Source: Leptodontidium sp. MPI-SDFR-AT-0119
Lineage: Eukaryota > Ascomycota > Leotiomycetes > Helotiales > Leptodontidiaceae
Direction: 5' to 3'
Length of the DNA stretch: 64,000 bases
Assembly (NCBI GenBank): GCA_020726505.1
Contig: JAHLEZ010000006.1
Coordinates: 62,001 to 126,000, forward strand
Of this stretch, positions 45,067 through 57,286 are shown piece by piece (position 1 is the stretch's first letter; the number at the start of each line of letters is the position of its first letter). The translations under genes were made by a program, and so were the position numbers. The notes beneath the pieces were generated by a model. That model saw only the letters and a program-made list of their open reading frames with translations, searched no databases and was not told where the DNA came from.

Positions 45067-47606
45067 ATGCAGGACCTCAGCGATCTCCTTTCCGAGACAG
45101 GAAAACTAACTCTAGACAAGGTAGGAGACGATGGCAATATCGGGCTTGCTCCAGGAGGCCATCATGTCCCCGGCAAGACTACGTTCTGCTCCACATGCTA
45201 TCTCCTGGAAGGGTACATCACGACTCTCGAATCACTCATGGCAAGCGAGACTGAACTACCTGCGCAGTACGCACAGAGCACAACCGCTCAACTTGGCCTT
45301 CGCTCTGAATTCGAGGAGCGAGCCAACGTCCAAAAATGTCCAGGATGTCAGTCTATCCTGAAAGCACTAGTTCACTATCTCGATCACGGGGATGACGATG
45401 GTTCAAAACGTTCTCAGATTCCTACAGGGATGGACTACGAGATAAAACTGGTTGTGAAAGCGAGCCAGAGGGATATGGCGTGGGCGAAACCGTTGAGTAT
45501 TACCGTGTTGGGACTCTCGGTATGACCGTTTTTTGTCCCCTTTGTGATGGGAATATGAATAGGAATAGGGTCTGATGATTACGGTTTTACTTTCAGGGAC
45601 TGAATCTCCAACCGACGATGAGATATCCACCTCGAGAAGAAATCGGTCGAGTCTGTGATCCTGCGAAGATCGATTACTCTGTCATCGAGAAGTGGCTTGC
45701 GTGCTGTGAAGAGTCGCATGATATCTGCTCTGCTATACCACTCTCCGCAACTCTTGGGCCAATGACTCCTGTTAAATACATCGACTTGGAACGATCGTGT
45801 CTTGTAGCTTTCTCGGAAGGTCCGAGATATGTAGCGCTTAGTTATGTATGGGGTCGAGTTCCAACACTGATGACCATGAGGCACAATCTAGAGGAGTTGA
45901 GCCAGCCAGGAGCTTTCATCGGAACGGCAGACCAGATCCCAAAAACTATACGGGATGCAATGTCCTTGACACTCGCGTTGGGAATCCGATATCTGTGGGT
46001 TGACGCTCTATGCATCGTCCAGGATGATTTCGAAATCAAGCATGATCATCTCCGAGGCATGCCATCCATTTACTCGCTCGCTTGCTTCACCATCGCTGTC
46101 ATCAGCGGAGATAACGCAAACAGTGGTATTCCAGGCGTTGGTCGGGAGCCCAAACCTCGATCCGTACCGCTCGCAATCACTCTACCTACCAAAACAGTAG
46201 GGATCGTTTCGCAACTCCACCACAAGCGGCTCAAATTCCTTACCAGGATGGGCTTTTCAGACCGACCAATCTGGTCACGTCGCGCCTGGACGATGCAAGA
46301 ACAGATGTTCTCCAAACGAATCCTGCTCATCGACGACCTAGCAGCATGGCTCTGTCCCTTTACCCAATTCCGTGAAGAAGTCGAACGAGCAGCCGAGACT
46401 CACGAGTGGGCGCGAACCAACTCGCCTGACCAACGATACGACCTCATCCTCCCACGAAGCATCAACCTAAGACGTCTAGGCAAGCTCGTAGTCGAGTATA
46501 ACCAACGCGACCTCTCATTCGAGGAAGACGTCTCAGATGCATTCATGGGCATCTCATCTCTCCACACCCCTATCTTCGGGCCATTACATTTCGGTCTCCC
46601 AGAAGCATTCTTCGATCTCGCTATGTGCTGGCAACCATCTCCCACTTTACGACCGAGAAAAGTAACGGACACGTCTCGGAGAGTGCCGAGTTGGTCTTGG
46701 ATGGGATGGCATGGCGAAGTAGACCTCTCGCTCTGGGACGTCTTCCAAGACCACATCCTCGAAACATTCGGGGATATAAATCGTATCCCCTTCCTAGGTT
46801 TCGACATGCATATCAAGCCGTTAGTCACATATCATAAAACATGCCTTACCTGCTCATGTCAATTCCCGATATCAAACTCTTACCATCATTCTCGGCGTTT
46901 GGTCGAGTCGAACACTGATACTGACACCAACCCCAAACCCCCAGAAGGCTGGACACGTCTCCCCTCTCCATCGACATGGCCAAATACCCTCCCTAAATCC
47001 TATTACACCCGCGGCTCCGAGACCGAGAAAATCCTCTACAGGTACCCACTCATTCACCCCCCTCCACATCTTCACACATGCCAACCCTCTCTCTTCGACA
47101 CAACGCTCTCCTTTCGGGCCCAACGTCTCATCTTCACTATCTCCATCCTCAAAACCTGTAAAGTCGAGAAAGACTGGACGGGAGAACATTCAGTCGTCGA
47201 AGCGGACATCGTGAATGAAGCTGGTGTCAGAGTCGGGAGCGTGAAGATCGTTGATCCGGTTCTGGGGACGGTGATAACTGGGTGTGAGTTTGTGGGGATC
47301 TCGAGGGGATGGTGTCCTGCTAGGAAGGAGGGGGGTGGGAAATGGGGGAGGACGTGGGTTGGGGGGAGGGAACATCCTTTTGGAGTTGATGTTGATTTTG
47401 ATTTTGATGGTGATGGTGATGGTGATGGTGATGGGGAGGGGTTTGGAGAGGGAAGGAGGTATGAGTTTGTTAATGTGCTTTGGGTTGAGAGGAGGGAGGG
47501 TGTGGCGTATAGGAGGGGATTGGGGAGGGTGAGGAGGGAGGCTTGGGATGGGGGCGTTGAGGCGGTGGAGGAGGGGGAGAGGGAGGTTGATGTCTTACTT
47601 GGTTGA
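45067..47606 (+). CDS. HET-domain protein with N-terminal CxxC pairs, 820 aa
   Basis: Second non-self-recognition protein. Exon 1 is 45067-45519, exon 2 is 45597-47606; the intron has GTATGA and TTTCAG, phase 0. I chose ATG 45067; open sequence before it lacks an ATG and begins after a possible acceptor, so an extra 5' exon is possible. The N-terminal part has two CxxC pairs, Cys41/Cys44 (FCSTC) and Cys91/Cys94 (KCPGC), resembling a zinc-binding module. HET blocks: YVALSYVWG (about 229-237), YLWVDALCIVQDD (about 283-295) and PIWSRRAWTMQEQMFSKR. Then RRVPSWSWMGWHG and a long C-terminal region typical of large HET proteins. Near the end a GATGGT repeat (47405-47433) encodes alternating Asp and Gly. 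Complete and apparently functional. Confidence 0.92.
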
Positions 47607-50600
47607 GTTTAAGACTGTTATTTAGTAGGTAATACTTACCTAGATACTTAAGGTAGGTACATAGGTACTTTACTCCATTACACGTGATGAATCCCCATGT
47701 TCACAAGTCCGATTTGTTCGACTTCCTCTTCATCAGCCACTCTCCCATTCATATCATCCCATCTTATCTTACTTTACACACTGTATCAAACGCTCATCGC
47801 TTAAATCTATCTCATCTCATCTCATCCCAATTCCAACTCCAACTTTACTTAACCTCCCCAAATCCACAATCACATGAAAACATATCCCCTCCGTCACTCA
47901 ACTCCCATACCCGCAGTTTCCCCATCCAAGCACCTGCATTGCATAGCATAGCATAGCATCACTTATCTACCTCTCAAAAACAGCGTTACAGTACAGCAAA
48001 GGACGCGAGGACGGAGGACGGAGGAGAGAGGGACCCTTAAACTTATCTCCTGTATTAAGAGACAGGATATTCCTGCACGGAGATGTGAATCGGGAAGGAA
48101 GGGGTATGTCAATGTAATGTACGTATGTACAGTACCAGTATTGTATTGGACTGGATAGGACAGGACCTAGTGGAAAATAGAAGCTATCCCGGTTCCCCAA
48201 ACGAGATGCAGGGTGGGAGCCGCTTAAGCTGTCATTTTCCCTTTTCCAATAATTCTCTACTGTAACGGTGAAAGCGGGGTAAAAGGCGAGTCAAGATTGA
48301 GAGCCGAAAATACAACTATTGAAAAACACCCATATCACCCGGCGAACACTCCATGCTTCATTCAGCGTGAGATCTAAAGCCTCGGTTTCAGTTGATAGAT
48401 AGATGAGATAGGATAGATTTCAGCATGGGACTGATGTTGTCTCGTGAAATCCAAGGATTGATGAGCCTCGGAAAGTAACAAGCACAGTAAATTTGGATCT
48501 AGGTAGATGGATACCAAACATAGAATCTCATCCGGTAGTCTCGCCACGCCTCGCCTCGCCTCCCCTCGACCCACCCCTTCAACTCCCAAGGGAGGAAGGA
48601 CAACAAAGCAAGCAAGCAGATAAACAACCCGTTCCGAGCCGAAACCTTCAAAAATACATACCACTCTTAGGTAAGGTATGGTAGGAACAGGAGGACTCAC
48701 GGCCATCCGTCCCGCTCAGCCGTTTACTTTGTCGCCCGTCTTCTTACTTTCTTGCTTTACTTGGCTGTCTGCCTCGTATCCTGCCTTATCCTACCTATCT
48801 CATAGCCCTACAGTAACTTACCTACCACATACTTTTTCTTCATCCGGACATCTCGGACGCAGAAGCGAATTGAGAATGTTCCGATGTACCATCGGGATGT
48901 TATCGGTCGGTTGTGCAGCCAGCTTCGGAAAATTGTTTGCTTTTTTTCATGTTGAGCATGCATCTCATCCATGGCAGCGGCTAGGTTGTTGGGAGACAGG
49001 AGGCTTTCACATGTCAGGCACTACTGGTTTAGGTGTGGCTGGTGAGTTTTAGCGGGCGCGGATGGGTTGTGTTTGATTGAGCTCAGGGCAGGGTGTGATC
49101 TGCGATGGAGGGGCGATGTTTATATTTTTTGGGCGTGGTGACGGGAGTGAGTGAGAGTAAGCATGTGAAAGTGGGCTGGTGGGCTGGTGAAGCGATCGCA
49201 GAACTGTTCTGGATTTTACTCGAGTGGGATAGGAGAGAGTGTTACGCCACAGGATAGCACAGTACCGTAGACTAGGGGACATGGTAATGTGATAATGTGT
49301 TGAACGAATGGGAAAAGATAGATAGGTAAATCTTCATCGTCACTCATCCATCCTTTACATGGAGTACGACCAGATCCTGAATTCCCATCCACACGCACTA
49401 CTTACTATTGGATCTGCAACACTACCTAGGTAGGTACGATGGTATCGATTGATTAATCTGCGAACTAAACCTGCATCTTCAAACTTAAATTCCTACGTAT
49501 GTACCTACTGTACGTACCACGCATCTACGCGTCTCCGCGTCTCAACAAAGCAGGGAATTTAGACTTTGATGTGATGCTGGATAATGGATACTTGCAGTGA
49601 GTAATTCCGTAAAGGAGTGAGTGGTGATTGATCAGACGCAGCAGGGCTAGGAGCGATGTCTCCGGTGCGGAATCGAGATCTGTGATTTGTTTGTTCAAGA
49701 ACTTGGATGGGAGAGGGAGGTATGAGGTAATAGCTTTTACTACTACCTACTGTAGAGAGAAGGAGGAGGGAGCGTGTTGTTGATGGTGTTAAGTGAGGTG
49801 GTGATGAAACGAGGATGAGATGGAGCAAGAGGGAGAGAGATAAGCAAGCGAGGCGGCCGATAAGACGGCTGATAAGGAAGAGTCCAGGCCAGGGTCAAGT
49901 CTTGATGCTACCACACGACGGGAGAGCTGGGGATAAATACACACTCGGTCTGCTCTGGATGATATGAAGAGTGAGGGGAAGAAGGTTAATTTATACCATA
50001 TCGGAATCCGAGATAGATGAAGTGAGATCAAGCTATGTAAGAAGTAAAGGTTGAATCAACAGAAAAGGGGATTCAAGAAGAAAAAAGTTCGATATGACGA
50101 CAGCAACTTTCACATGTCAGAAACCAGCTACTCTAGCTGCACTTGGAACCCAACACAGCTCAGCTCATTCATCCTTGTAATCATCCAACCAAGATCCACA
50201 AACACCTCACGCAGCCATCTCTATCCAGAGCTACCTACCGTATCGTCCTGTCCTTTGTGTCGCAGAGGAAAACACATGTGGCGTGGCGTGCCTTTCATGT
50301 CATTCACGCCATCCATGCATCCACCCACCCATCCATCCATCCAATTCAACGGATCTCATTCTCTCTCTCCCCTCCAATCACATCTTCTTACCCACGTTCC
50401 AGCCACAGGCAAGGACCAATAACAATACCCATGCATTTCTCTTCCAACGGTGCGAAGAGTGACGAAGCGTGGGGAATTCAGGGAAGCTACTCTACCATAC
50501 ATACATACTCACAGACTTCACATGCCAAAAGTAAAAACCGAATCCAACGGCCAAGACCAAGCTGTGGCGCATGCCTCATACCCAGACCATACATACCAGA

Positions 50601-51121
50601 CCATACCCGTGCCATGCCATGCCATGCCATACCCAGACCCTGACGCATCTTCCCTCCTCCCACACCTCTATCCCTAGCTCCTGCCGTTTCTCCCTCCCTC
50701 CCTTCCTTCCCTCTTATTAACCTCCACCACCCTCTTCTCTCATCCCTTTGACCTTCTGACCACCCTCTGCAAAGAACGTCAATCCGAGAATCAATCACTA
50801 TCCGTCACACATATTTCTACTTGTGTAACGTATACAAGACATCCACACTTAGCCATTGTAAGTCTTACCTCCTACTTTGTCTGCTGGTACTTTATTATCA
50901 TCTTTCCGGATGAACCCCGCGTGTCTGCGTCGCGGATATGCAAGGCACGACTCAAGGGCTTCAGCTTGGGATGTGTGTGCTCTGTTACATCTGCGACGAT
51001 AGGCGGGGTTCAGCTTCGAGACCATCAAGAATGAGGATATTGCGAGAGAAGAAGACGAAGCTAATCCACCATCGCAGCAGATCAACTACACCCATTCAAC
51101 ACATCCATCCACATCCACAAA
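47607..51121. other. long intergenic region, no supported gene
   Basis: About 3.5 kb of low-complexity-rich spacer. It holds TAGGTA/TACCTA short inverted motifs (47622-47670 and 49420-49440), GCATA runs (47945-47960), ATCC runs (50312-50342) and CCATGCCATGC runs (50610-50632). Many open frames exist on both strands but none with a motif. The last 150 bases are a CA-rich leader for the perilipin gene. Confidence 0.5.
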
Positions 51122-51721
51122 ATGGCACCCCAGGTCAACGGCGAGGCTCCCTCCTCAGCATTCCTCAGCGTACGTCTCCCCCTCCCTTTCCCCTTAGAGG
51201 TAACAAAGCTAACCCCTCTCCCCCACCAGCATCTCATCTCCTACCCCCTCATCAGCGACAGCATCACAACCTTCAAATCCAACCCATACGGCGCCAAGTC
51301 CCTCTCGCTCACCACATCCATCAGCCACAAGATCGCCGACCCTCTCCTCCCCTACCTCTCCAAACCCTACCAATACGTCTCGCCGTACATCACCAAAGCC
51401 GACTCTCTAGGCGACTCGACCCTCTCCACACTCGACAGCAAGTTCCCCGTCGTGAAGAAGCCCACCGGAGAGCTCTTTGACAATGGAAAGGCTATCGTCT
51501 TCTTCCCACTGAAGAAGGGAAATGAGGGCAAGGAATACGTCATTGGTATTTATGGGAGTGAGGTTAAGAAGGTTGGTGGTGAGGGTATTGTTACCTGGGG
51601 CAAGGCTGCGATCGCGACGGGAATCGTGGTTGGTGGTGATGCCTACGGATGGTTGAGTGGGTTTTTGGCGGGGAAGAAGGCTGAGGTTAAGGAGGTGAGC
51701 AGTGAGAAGCTCAGCAACTAG
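51122..51721 (+). CDS. perilipin-like lipid-droplet protein (CAP20/MPL1 family), 179 aa
   Basis: Coats lipid droplets and protects stored fat; relatives are needed for appressorial turgor in plant pathogens. Exon 1 (51122-51169) encodes MAPQVNGEAPSSAFLS; an intron with GTACGT and CACCAG is removed in phase 0, and exon 2 (51230-51721) begins HLISYPLISDSITTFKSNPYG. Hallmarks are KPYQYVSPYITKADSLGDSTLSTLDSKFPVVK, the conserved core of the family. The C-terminal part contains a hydrophobic stretch (GKAAIATGIVVGGDAYGWLSGFLAG) that could anchor in the droplet surface, and a short charged tail. Length (179 aa) fits. The very short first exon with the initiator is typical of the family and supports the model. 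Confidence 0.9.
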   Translation: MAPQVNGEAPSSAFLSVRLPLPFPLEVTKLTPLPHQHLISYPLISDSITTFKSNPYGAKSLSLTTSISHKIADPLLPYLSKPYQYVSPYITKADSLGDSTLSTLDSKFPVVKKPTGELFDNGKAIVFFPLKKGNEGKEYVIGIYGSEVKKVGGEGIVTWGKAAIATGIVVGGDAYGWLSGFLAGKKAEVKEVSSEKLSN

Positions 51722-52769
51722 AGAATGGGCTTGATATTGTTGGAGGGGGAGTTGATGTGGTGGGGGAGGTAGTGAGGGGAGATGCGGGGGAGATGTGGAT
51801 AATTGAAGCCCGACAGACGAGATGATACCCCGAACGGAAATGGATTTGTTTGGCGAGTGCAAGAAAAGAAAGAGAGATTGTTCGAATCGATCGATCGAGC
51901 CAACGAAACGGAATAATTAAATAAACATTACACTTCTCGAGACAATTGGGAGGAATGGACTTGGACTTGGGCTGAACTTTGATTGGATTGGATTATTAGG
52001 AAACGGAGTATCACAGACAGGAAAGAGAAAACATACTATACACACACACACAAATGCACTTCTTTACTACTACTTTTGATATCTTGGTTTAGAGCTGTTG
52101 TGCTAACCTTTTCTACAAGGAGGCTTTGTATTTAGCGACTAGCTGAAAAGTCACAAGTGTGAAATATCGCAGCGCTTATTAGGCAAAGCATACTTACTTA
52201 CCTACAGCATCGGACTGGAATGCAATAAAATAGCATACCTACTCAGATCCCTTTGTACGATCTCATTTACCTTCTATTTCTTCCTAGTTTTTAGAGCCTT
52301 TATTTGGCTTCTTAAAAAAAAAATCCTTTGTTTTTTTTTTGATAGGGAGATTTTTGGATGTGTTCGGTTACTGTTTTGGCTTGATAAATAAATGGTGTTG
52401 CGGAGGGGGGGGGTTGATGGTTTCTTGGTTGCTTAGATTATGAATAGCAAATGGATTTTGAGGCGAAGTACTGTACGGCGGAGTTGTGATGTGAAGCTGC
52501 TGTGGAGGGCAGGATGATTAGGTCATATGGATACAGAAATTGGTGAGTTTTTGTTGTTGTTGTTGTTGCTATGAATAAGACTGGAGACGTAAAGAATCGT
52601 GTCGTCTTCCTTGACAGTGTTTGTTCATTTCAACGGCAAGCCAGCCTTTGAATCGCAACTTCAATTCTTGAAGTAGAAAGCAAAGTTTATAGTCTTACTT
52701 ACCTTCCTAGGAGAGCAGCTATGTATGTATTACGCCTTTCTCCCTCTTACATAATATCTATCCTTCTTG
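51722..52769. other. intergenic, no supported gene
   Basis: 3' flanks of the perilipin and FAD-oxidase genes, which converge. Contains homopolymer T/A runs near 52312-52340, a G run at 52404 and a (TTG)n run at about 52550-52568. Confidence 0.5.
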
Positions 52770-54771
52770 TCAAATATCCGCCAAACACAATCTCCCATTC
52801 TGTCCACTAGGATACCCGTCCTCAGATCTCACCTCCCACATCTCACTTCCCACAGTCGTCCGAGCCCAAAAGACACTCCACGGATCCCTCACACGTTTAA
52901 TCTCCAACAACCGCTCGTAATTATCCCCATAAAAACTCTGCTGCCAATTCGGTTCCCTTGGATCGCCTTCATTCATATATGCTCCAGACTCTGGCATCGC
53001 CTCACGCCACAAGTTCATGTATTTCTGAATATCTTCCTCCTCATCTTTAGCTTGCTCGGCCGTCAATCCAACACCCTGGACTGTCATCAGACTAGCATGC
53101 ATGACCACCTTCCGCCACGCAGGGTTGACGGCATTAGTCCGTCCCGGCCAGCCTGCGATTTCGATCCTGGGCGCGTGAGGGATGCCATGGAATACATACC
53201 CAGCCTCGACAGATTTCCTGATAACATCTATCGTTCTATTAAAAAGCACATCGTCTTGCCAATTCTCGCGAGGGAACAAACGGGATCGATACCGTGTGTT
53301 GATGGGTGTGGCTCCAGAGGCTGGACGGCCTGACCCGTAGGGTGATGAAGTGAGAGATCTGGGATTGCTGAGATTGAGACCGATGCGTTTGAAGTCGTCG
53401 TATAGAGGCTGCATGAACTGCACCACTTGCGAAGGCGTCAGTCCCGCGAATTGAGAGGATGTGGTGAATGTGAATGTGTTGTTGCCCTGTGGTCGAATGT
53501 AGTTGAAGCAGATCCCGCCGGCGTCGACGACTTTCTCGCTGAATCTGGTGTAGAGGTTGAATGCTCCCCAGAAGATCTCGGGGTCGAGGATGGAGGTGGC
53601 AGGTATTAGTGTGGAGGAATTGGGTGCTGGCCGGTTGGAGAGGGAGAAGTTGAGGGTTGAGATTGTCATGTTTATCGGTGGGTAGGCTTTCATTACTACG
53701 GAAGTGACGATTCCATATGTGCCTGGGATCAGTTAGTACAGTACAGCTACATTCAAAATTAGTTCAATGAGTTTCTTGTTCTTACTTCCGCCACCGCCAC
53801 GCAGTGCATAGAAAAGGTCTTCATTCGTGAATGGATCGGCCGTCAGAAACCTCCCATCCGCTGTCACGACTTGGATACTTAGGACCTGATCAGCACCTAA
53901 TCCGTAAAATGATGTCAATGCACCGTGTCCGCCAACGGCAAACCAACCACCGCCTACACCCACGGTACTCCCTCCAGGTGCCACGATGGTGATGTTGTAG
54001 GTAACCATGAAGTTGAAGAGCTCCCAAGCTTCAACACCAGCTCCGACTCGGACTGCCATCCCGGAATACTCTCCTATCGTGAACGCGGGGACGAACTCGA
54101 AACTTTTGAGGTGATGGGTCCATATGCTGATTGAACCTGCACCTAACGAGCGTCCGCCGAAGTCATGGCCGGTGTTTCTAAGTTATGTCAAATAGGGTTC
54201 GCCTTCTTTAATAGTTGGAGCTAGCCGAGACTTACTTGATAATAAGCCTAATATTCTTGTTCCTCGCGAAGTTGACTCCAGCTTGCACATGCCTGACCGT
54301 CGTAACGTTCAAGACATAAGTAGGGAATCCTCCTTGCGTACAGTTACCCCGAGGATTCAGACTTGCAACACATGTATCGCCAGCAGGCCATTGCGTGAGA
54401 GTCGTTGCAGCGTCGTCGACGAAGAAACGGGTATTTCCTGGGGGGTTGACAACGAAATTGCATTTCGCTGTGTCAAAGGAAGAGCCTGGATAGCATGCCG
54501 AGGTTGGAAGTACTGGTTTCAGTAAAGAGCCTTCAAGTGTTTCGTTGAGCTTGCTCCAGTCGGAGTAACTTGGCCAGTCGAGGCTTCCTGGGAAGGCTTT
54601 GCATTTTGGACCGCTTGCATGGGAGGGCTCTGATTCCGAGGAAGCAAAGTCTATGGCTGGGAAGTTGGCAATGTCTTCTTTTGTGAGTTGTATGGCTTCG
54701 TAGGGGAAGTTGATACATAGAACTTGTTGCGTTAGTATAGATGATAAAATTATCAGCACAAGTTGATGCAT
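52770..54771 (-). CDS. secreted FAD-linked oxidoreductase, BBE-like, 626 aa
   Basis: Berberine-bridge-enzyme-like flavoprotein (vanillyl-alcohol-oxidase superfamily) acting outside the cell or in the secretory path; such enzymes oxidise sugars or secondary metabolites using oxygen. Exons 54236-54771, 53786-54177 and 52770-53722, in phase (627 codons); introns have GTAAGT/TTAG and GTAAGA/CCCAG. Signal peptide MHQLVLIILSSILTQQVLC. The FAD-binding domain shows VRHVQAGVNFARNKNIRLIIK followed across the junction by NTGHDFGGRS with His183, the position used for covalent flavin attachment in the family. Then GGSTVGVGGGWFAVGGHGALTS, YGLGADQVLSIQVVTADGR and ALRGGGGSTYGIVT. The C-terminal BBE motif is WQQSFYGDNYERLLEIKRVRDPWSVFW, shifted into a short end block. 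The second covalent Cys of true BBE is not seen. Substrate unknown. Confidence 0.92.
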
Positions 54772-56443
54772 TTTGGAAAGGCCAGAAAGTGATGTTCAGA
54801 TTTGACTTACCTTAGATGTGCGTTTGCTTATATACCATACAAGAAGCCAATTTAACAATTTTAATCATATGAGTTACTGGACAGTAAGCTTCTCGTATTC
54901 CTCCTTCTCGGTACTACGTTGTCGCGAAACTTTACTTTGGACGGGTAGGTAGGAAAAGCATCGTTCCCTGGCTAAATGCACGAATCCACAAACGTTCTCC
55001 TGGCTCGATATTTCCTCTCCTTAGGCTAAGTACAAAAACCTCAATTCGTACGTTCGCAACCTTGTTGTAAACGTCTGGTTCTGCAAAGAGTATTTGTAAT
55101 TCATTTACAAAAGAGGTCTGAGCGCGTGGTGTGGTGGTCGTCGTCTGGAGACGGGATGGAAATGCTAGGGATGTTACTTAAAGTGGATGGTTCTTGTTGA
55201 TCATTTTATAGTGTTGAACTACGCGAGATGTTTGATAGAAAGGCTGATTGGAATAGGATGAGTTGGTGAGGCAGGGTTAAAGTCCATGGACGGTAGGAAT
55301 GGTGGAAAAGAGGGGTCTAGCTTAAGCGAAGCGAAACAACACATCGATGCAGGACGCTTCGAAATGGACTCTTCGAGAAACGATGTCCGCGGTGTAGCTC
55401 CTCCTTAAGGCAAAGCATTCTGGAGCTGGATTCTTTTGACAAATTTACTCTCTGTGTAAAGAGAGGGTGGTGCAGATTGACTGACTTCAGCTCCACGAGG
55501 AAAGTCATTCTGCGACTGGTCGTTGCGATGACTGTTGTCCCAATCTCAAGGTCTACCACACACTCATACCCTGAAAACAGACATACTAAATATGGATAGA
55601 ATTGGCAGAGAACTTATCGGGCACAACTGAGTTCGAAGATTAGGGAGTGAGATGACGAACCTGGGGCTACTTTATTCAAGCTCAGATGATTCCTCATTCT
55701 CAGACTGGCGTCATGGTCGTAGGACATACGAGAACCCTCTACGAATATCGCAGGTTTAGCAGTATGAATGCTAGACCTTTAGCGCAGGCGAAGGATATTT
55801 CAATGCATTGCTTCGATGAGGTATTGGCGGGCTGGAGAGCGGGTGATTGCATTTTGGATGGGCCCAAATGTCCATGGCTCACAAGAAATGAAAGAAATGA
55901 TGGTACAGAGCTCACTCCGTTGGATAATGACAAGAGGTATGGTATATATTTCACATACTGAACACTAGTAGCTCAAACATCTTAGTCAAAAGCAACTGGG
56001 TGGTAGAACTTTTCAATTTCAAGATCTGGGGTTTTAGCGCAATAATTGTGAATTAGTTTGATGGGTTCGAGAAGACAAACCGCCAAATATATTGGAGACA
56101 TGTTCCAGATAGTATCACACGGAGTCAATTTAAGTATATCATTCAGCCTCCATGGGTTCCGCAAGCATCATCCTCGGTTGGAACTGAGATAGGTCACCCA
56201 TAGAGAATTATTAAAACTATCTTATATCAAGTTCTATTTAGTTATAGATTACTGGTGAGAATAGTTGAGCAACATTTTGAATAATTGAATTACAATCTAA
56301 ACTAGGACCCAAGCTTTTTGAGGTTTGAGCAATGATCGCAGATGGAAGATAGAAATGGTATCGTATACAAAAAGAACTGAACTTGTACTTCGCCCCAATC
56401 CCCCATCCCCAATCCCCGTAACGCCTTTTGTCTTTACCTCAAT
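54772..56443. other. intergenic, no supported gene
   Basis: Promoter of the FAD oxidase and a further 1.5 kb without motifs. Opposed open frames at 55686-55961 are shadows of each other and carry no domain. The 55980-56300 part is distinctly AT-rich. Confidence 0.5.
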
Positions 56444-57286
56444 CTAGCACCCGCCGCCTCCGCCACTTGCAGCCCCGGCAGCAGCTCCCGCAGCTGCAGC
56501 ACCCCCTCCACTCCCCCTCCTTCCCTTCTCCATAATCGCCAAAATCGACACCACAGCCATAATTTCAAACTCCTCCCCTAGAGCATCTCTATTCAGAAAA
56601 GCCATCTTTCCCCTCTTCCTCGTCCCCGAATTCGGCGGCGCCCACGCAACAACCACCTCACCCGTCCTCGCCCTCACGAGTTTCATCCCATGCCTCTTCC
56701 CATTCAGACTCCGCACTTCACTCCCCTGGCTATTCTTCCACTCAAAGCGTTCGGGTGTCTGGTTCCCTCCGACTTCGACGGTGAAGTACTGACATGCGTG
56801 CTGGCTGCGGTCCTTTTTCATAGTGTCTGTAGTGATTGCTCGTCCTGTTGATTGTGCTAGGATGCTGAGTTCAATATCGCTGCTGAAACTTGTGAAATTC
56901 GCGGTTGCTAGTTGGGGAGAAGTGCAGAGTCCGCCTGAGTGTAGGACTACACTCGGTTTGCTACTCCAGCCATTGTGCGTTGTGATGTAGAAGAGTGGGT
57001 TGGGATCGTGGTTACGGAGCGCGAGGACGAGGTCGGAACTCGTTCCTGAGGCGTGGTAGATGCCGAATGATTGAGGGAAGCGGATGTTGCTGTGGGGTTT
57101 GTGGATCGAGCTGTCGTGCGAGGTGAATGTTAGGGGTATTGAACCTCCGTTGAGTGAGTGGGTGTATTCGATTGGAGAGTCATCCGTGCTTTCGTGTGTG
57201 GAGGAGAATGTTATGGGTATGGATCCTCCATTGAGAGTTGTCTGGCCTGGAGGAGCTCTGGAGTAAGGTGGTAGAGTTTCGGCCAT
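56444..57286 (-). CDS. DUF6593/tubby-C-terminal-like protein, 280 aa
   Basis: Single-exon gene. I chose ATG 57286 (context CACAATGG), giving MAETLPPYSRAPPGQTT; an ATG at 57376 would add 30 non-conserved residues. The N-terminus holds two direct repeats, LNGGSIPITFSS and LNGGSIPLTFTS. The core has HNDPNPLFYITTHNGW-like beta strands (here NHDPNPLFYITTHNGW), FTVEVGGNQTPERFEWKNSQGSEVR and MKLVRARTGEVVVAWAPP, the pattern of fungal DUF6593 proteins, which are predicted to fold like LURP/tubby lipid-scramblase-like domains. The end is a short hydrophobic helix (IMAVVSILAIMEKGRR) followed by a Gly/Ala tail closing in Cys, suggesting possible membrane attachment. Role unknown. Confidence 0.75.
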   Translation of the reverse strand: MAETLPPYSRAPPGQTTLNGGSIPITFSSTHESTDDSPIEYTHSLNGGSIPLTFTSHDSSIHKPHSNIRFPQSFGIYHASGTSSDLVLALRNHDPNPLFYITTHNGWSSKPSVVLHSGGLCTSPQLATANFTSFSSDIELSILAQSTGRAITTDTMKKDRSQHACQYFTVEVGGNQTPERFEWKNSQGSEVRSLNGKRHGMKLVRARTGEVVVAWAPPNSGTRKRGKMAFLNRDALGEEFEIMAVVSILAIMEKGRRGSGGGAAAAGAAAGAASGGGGGC

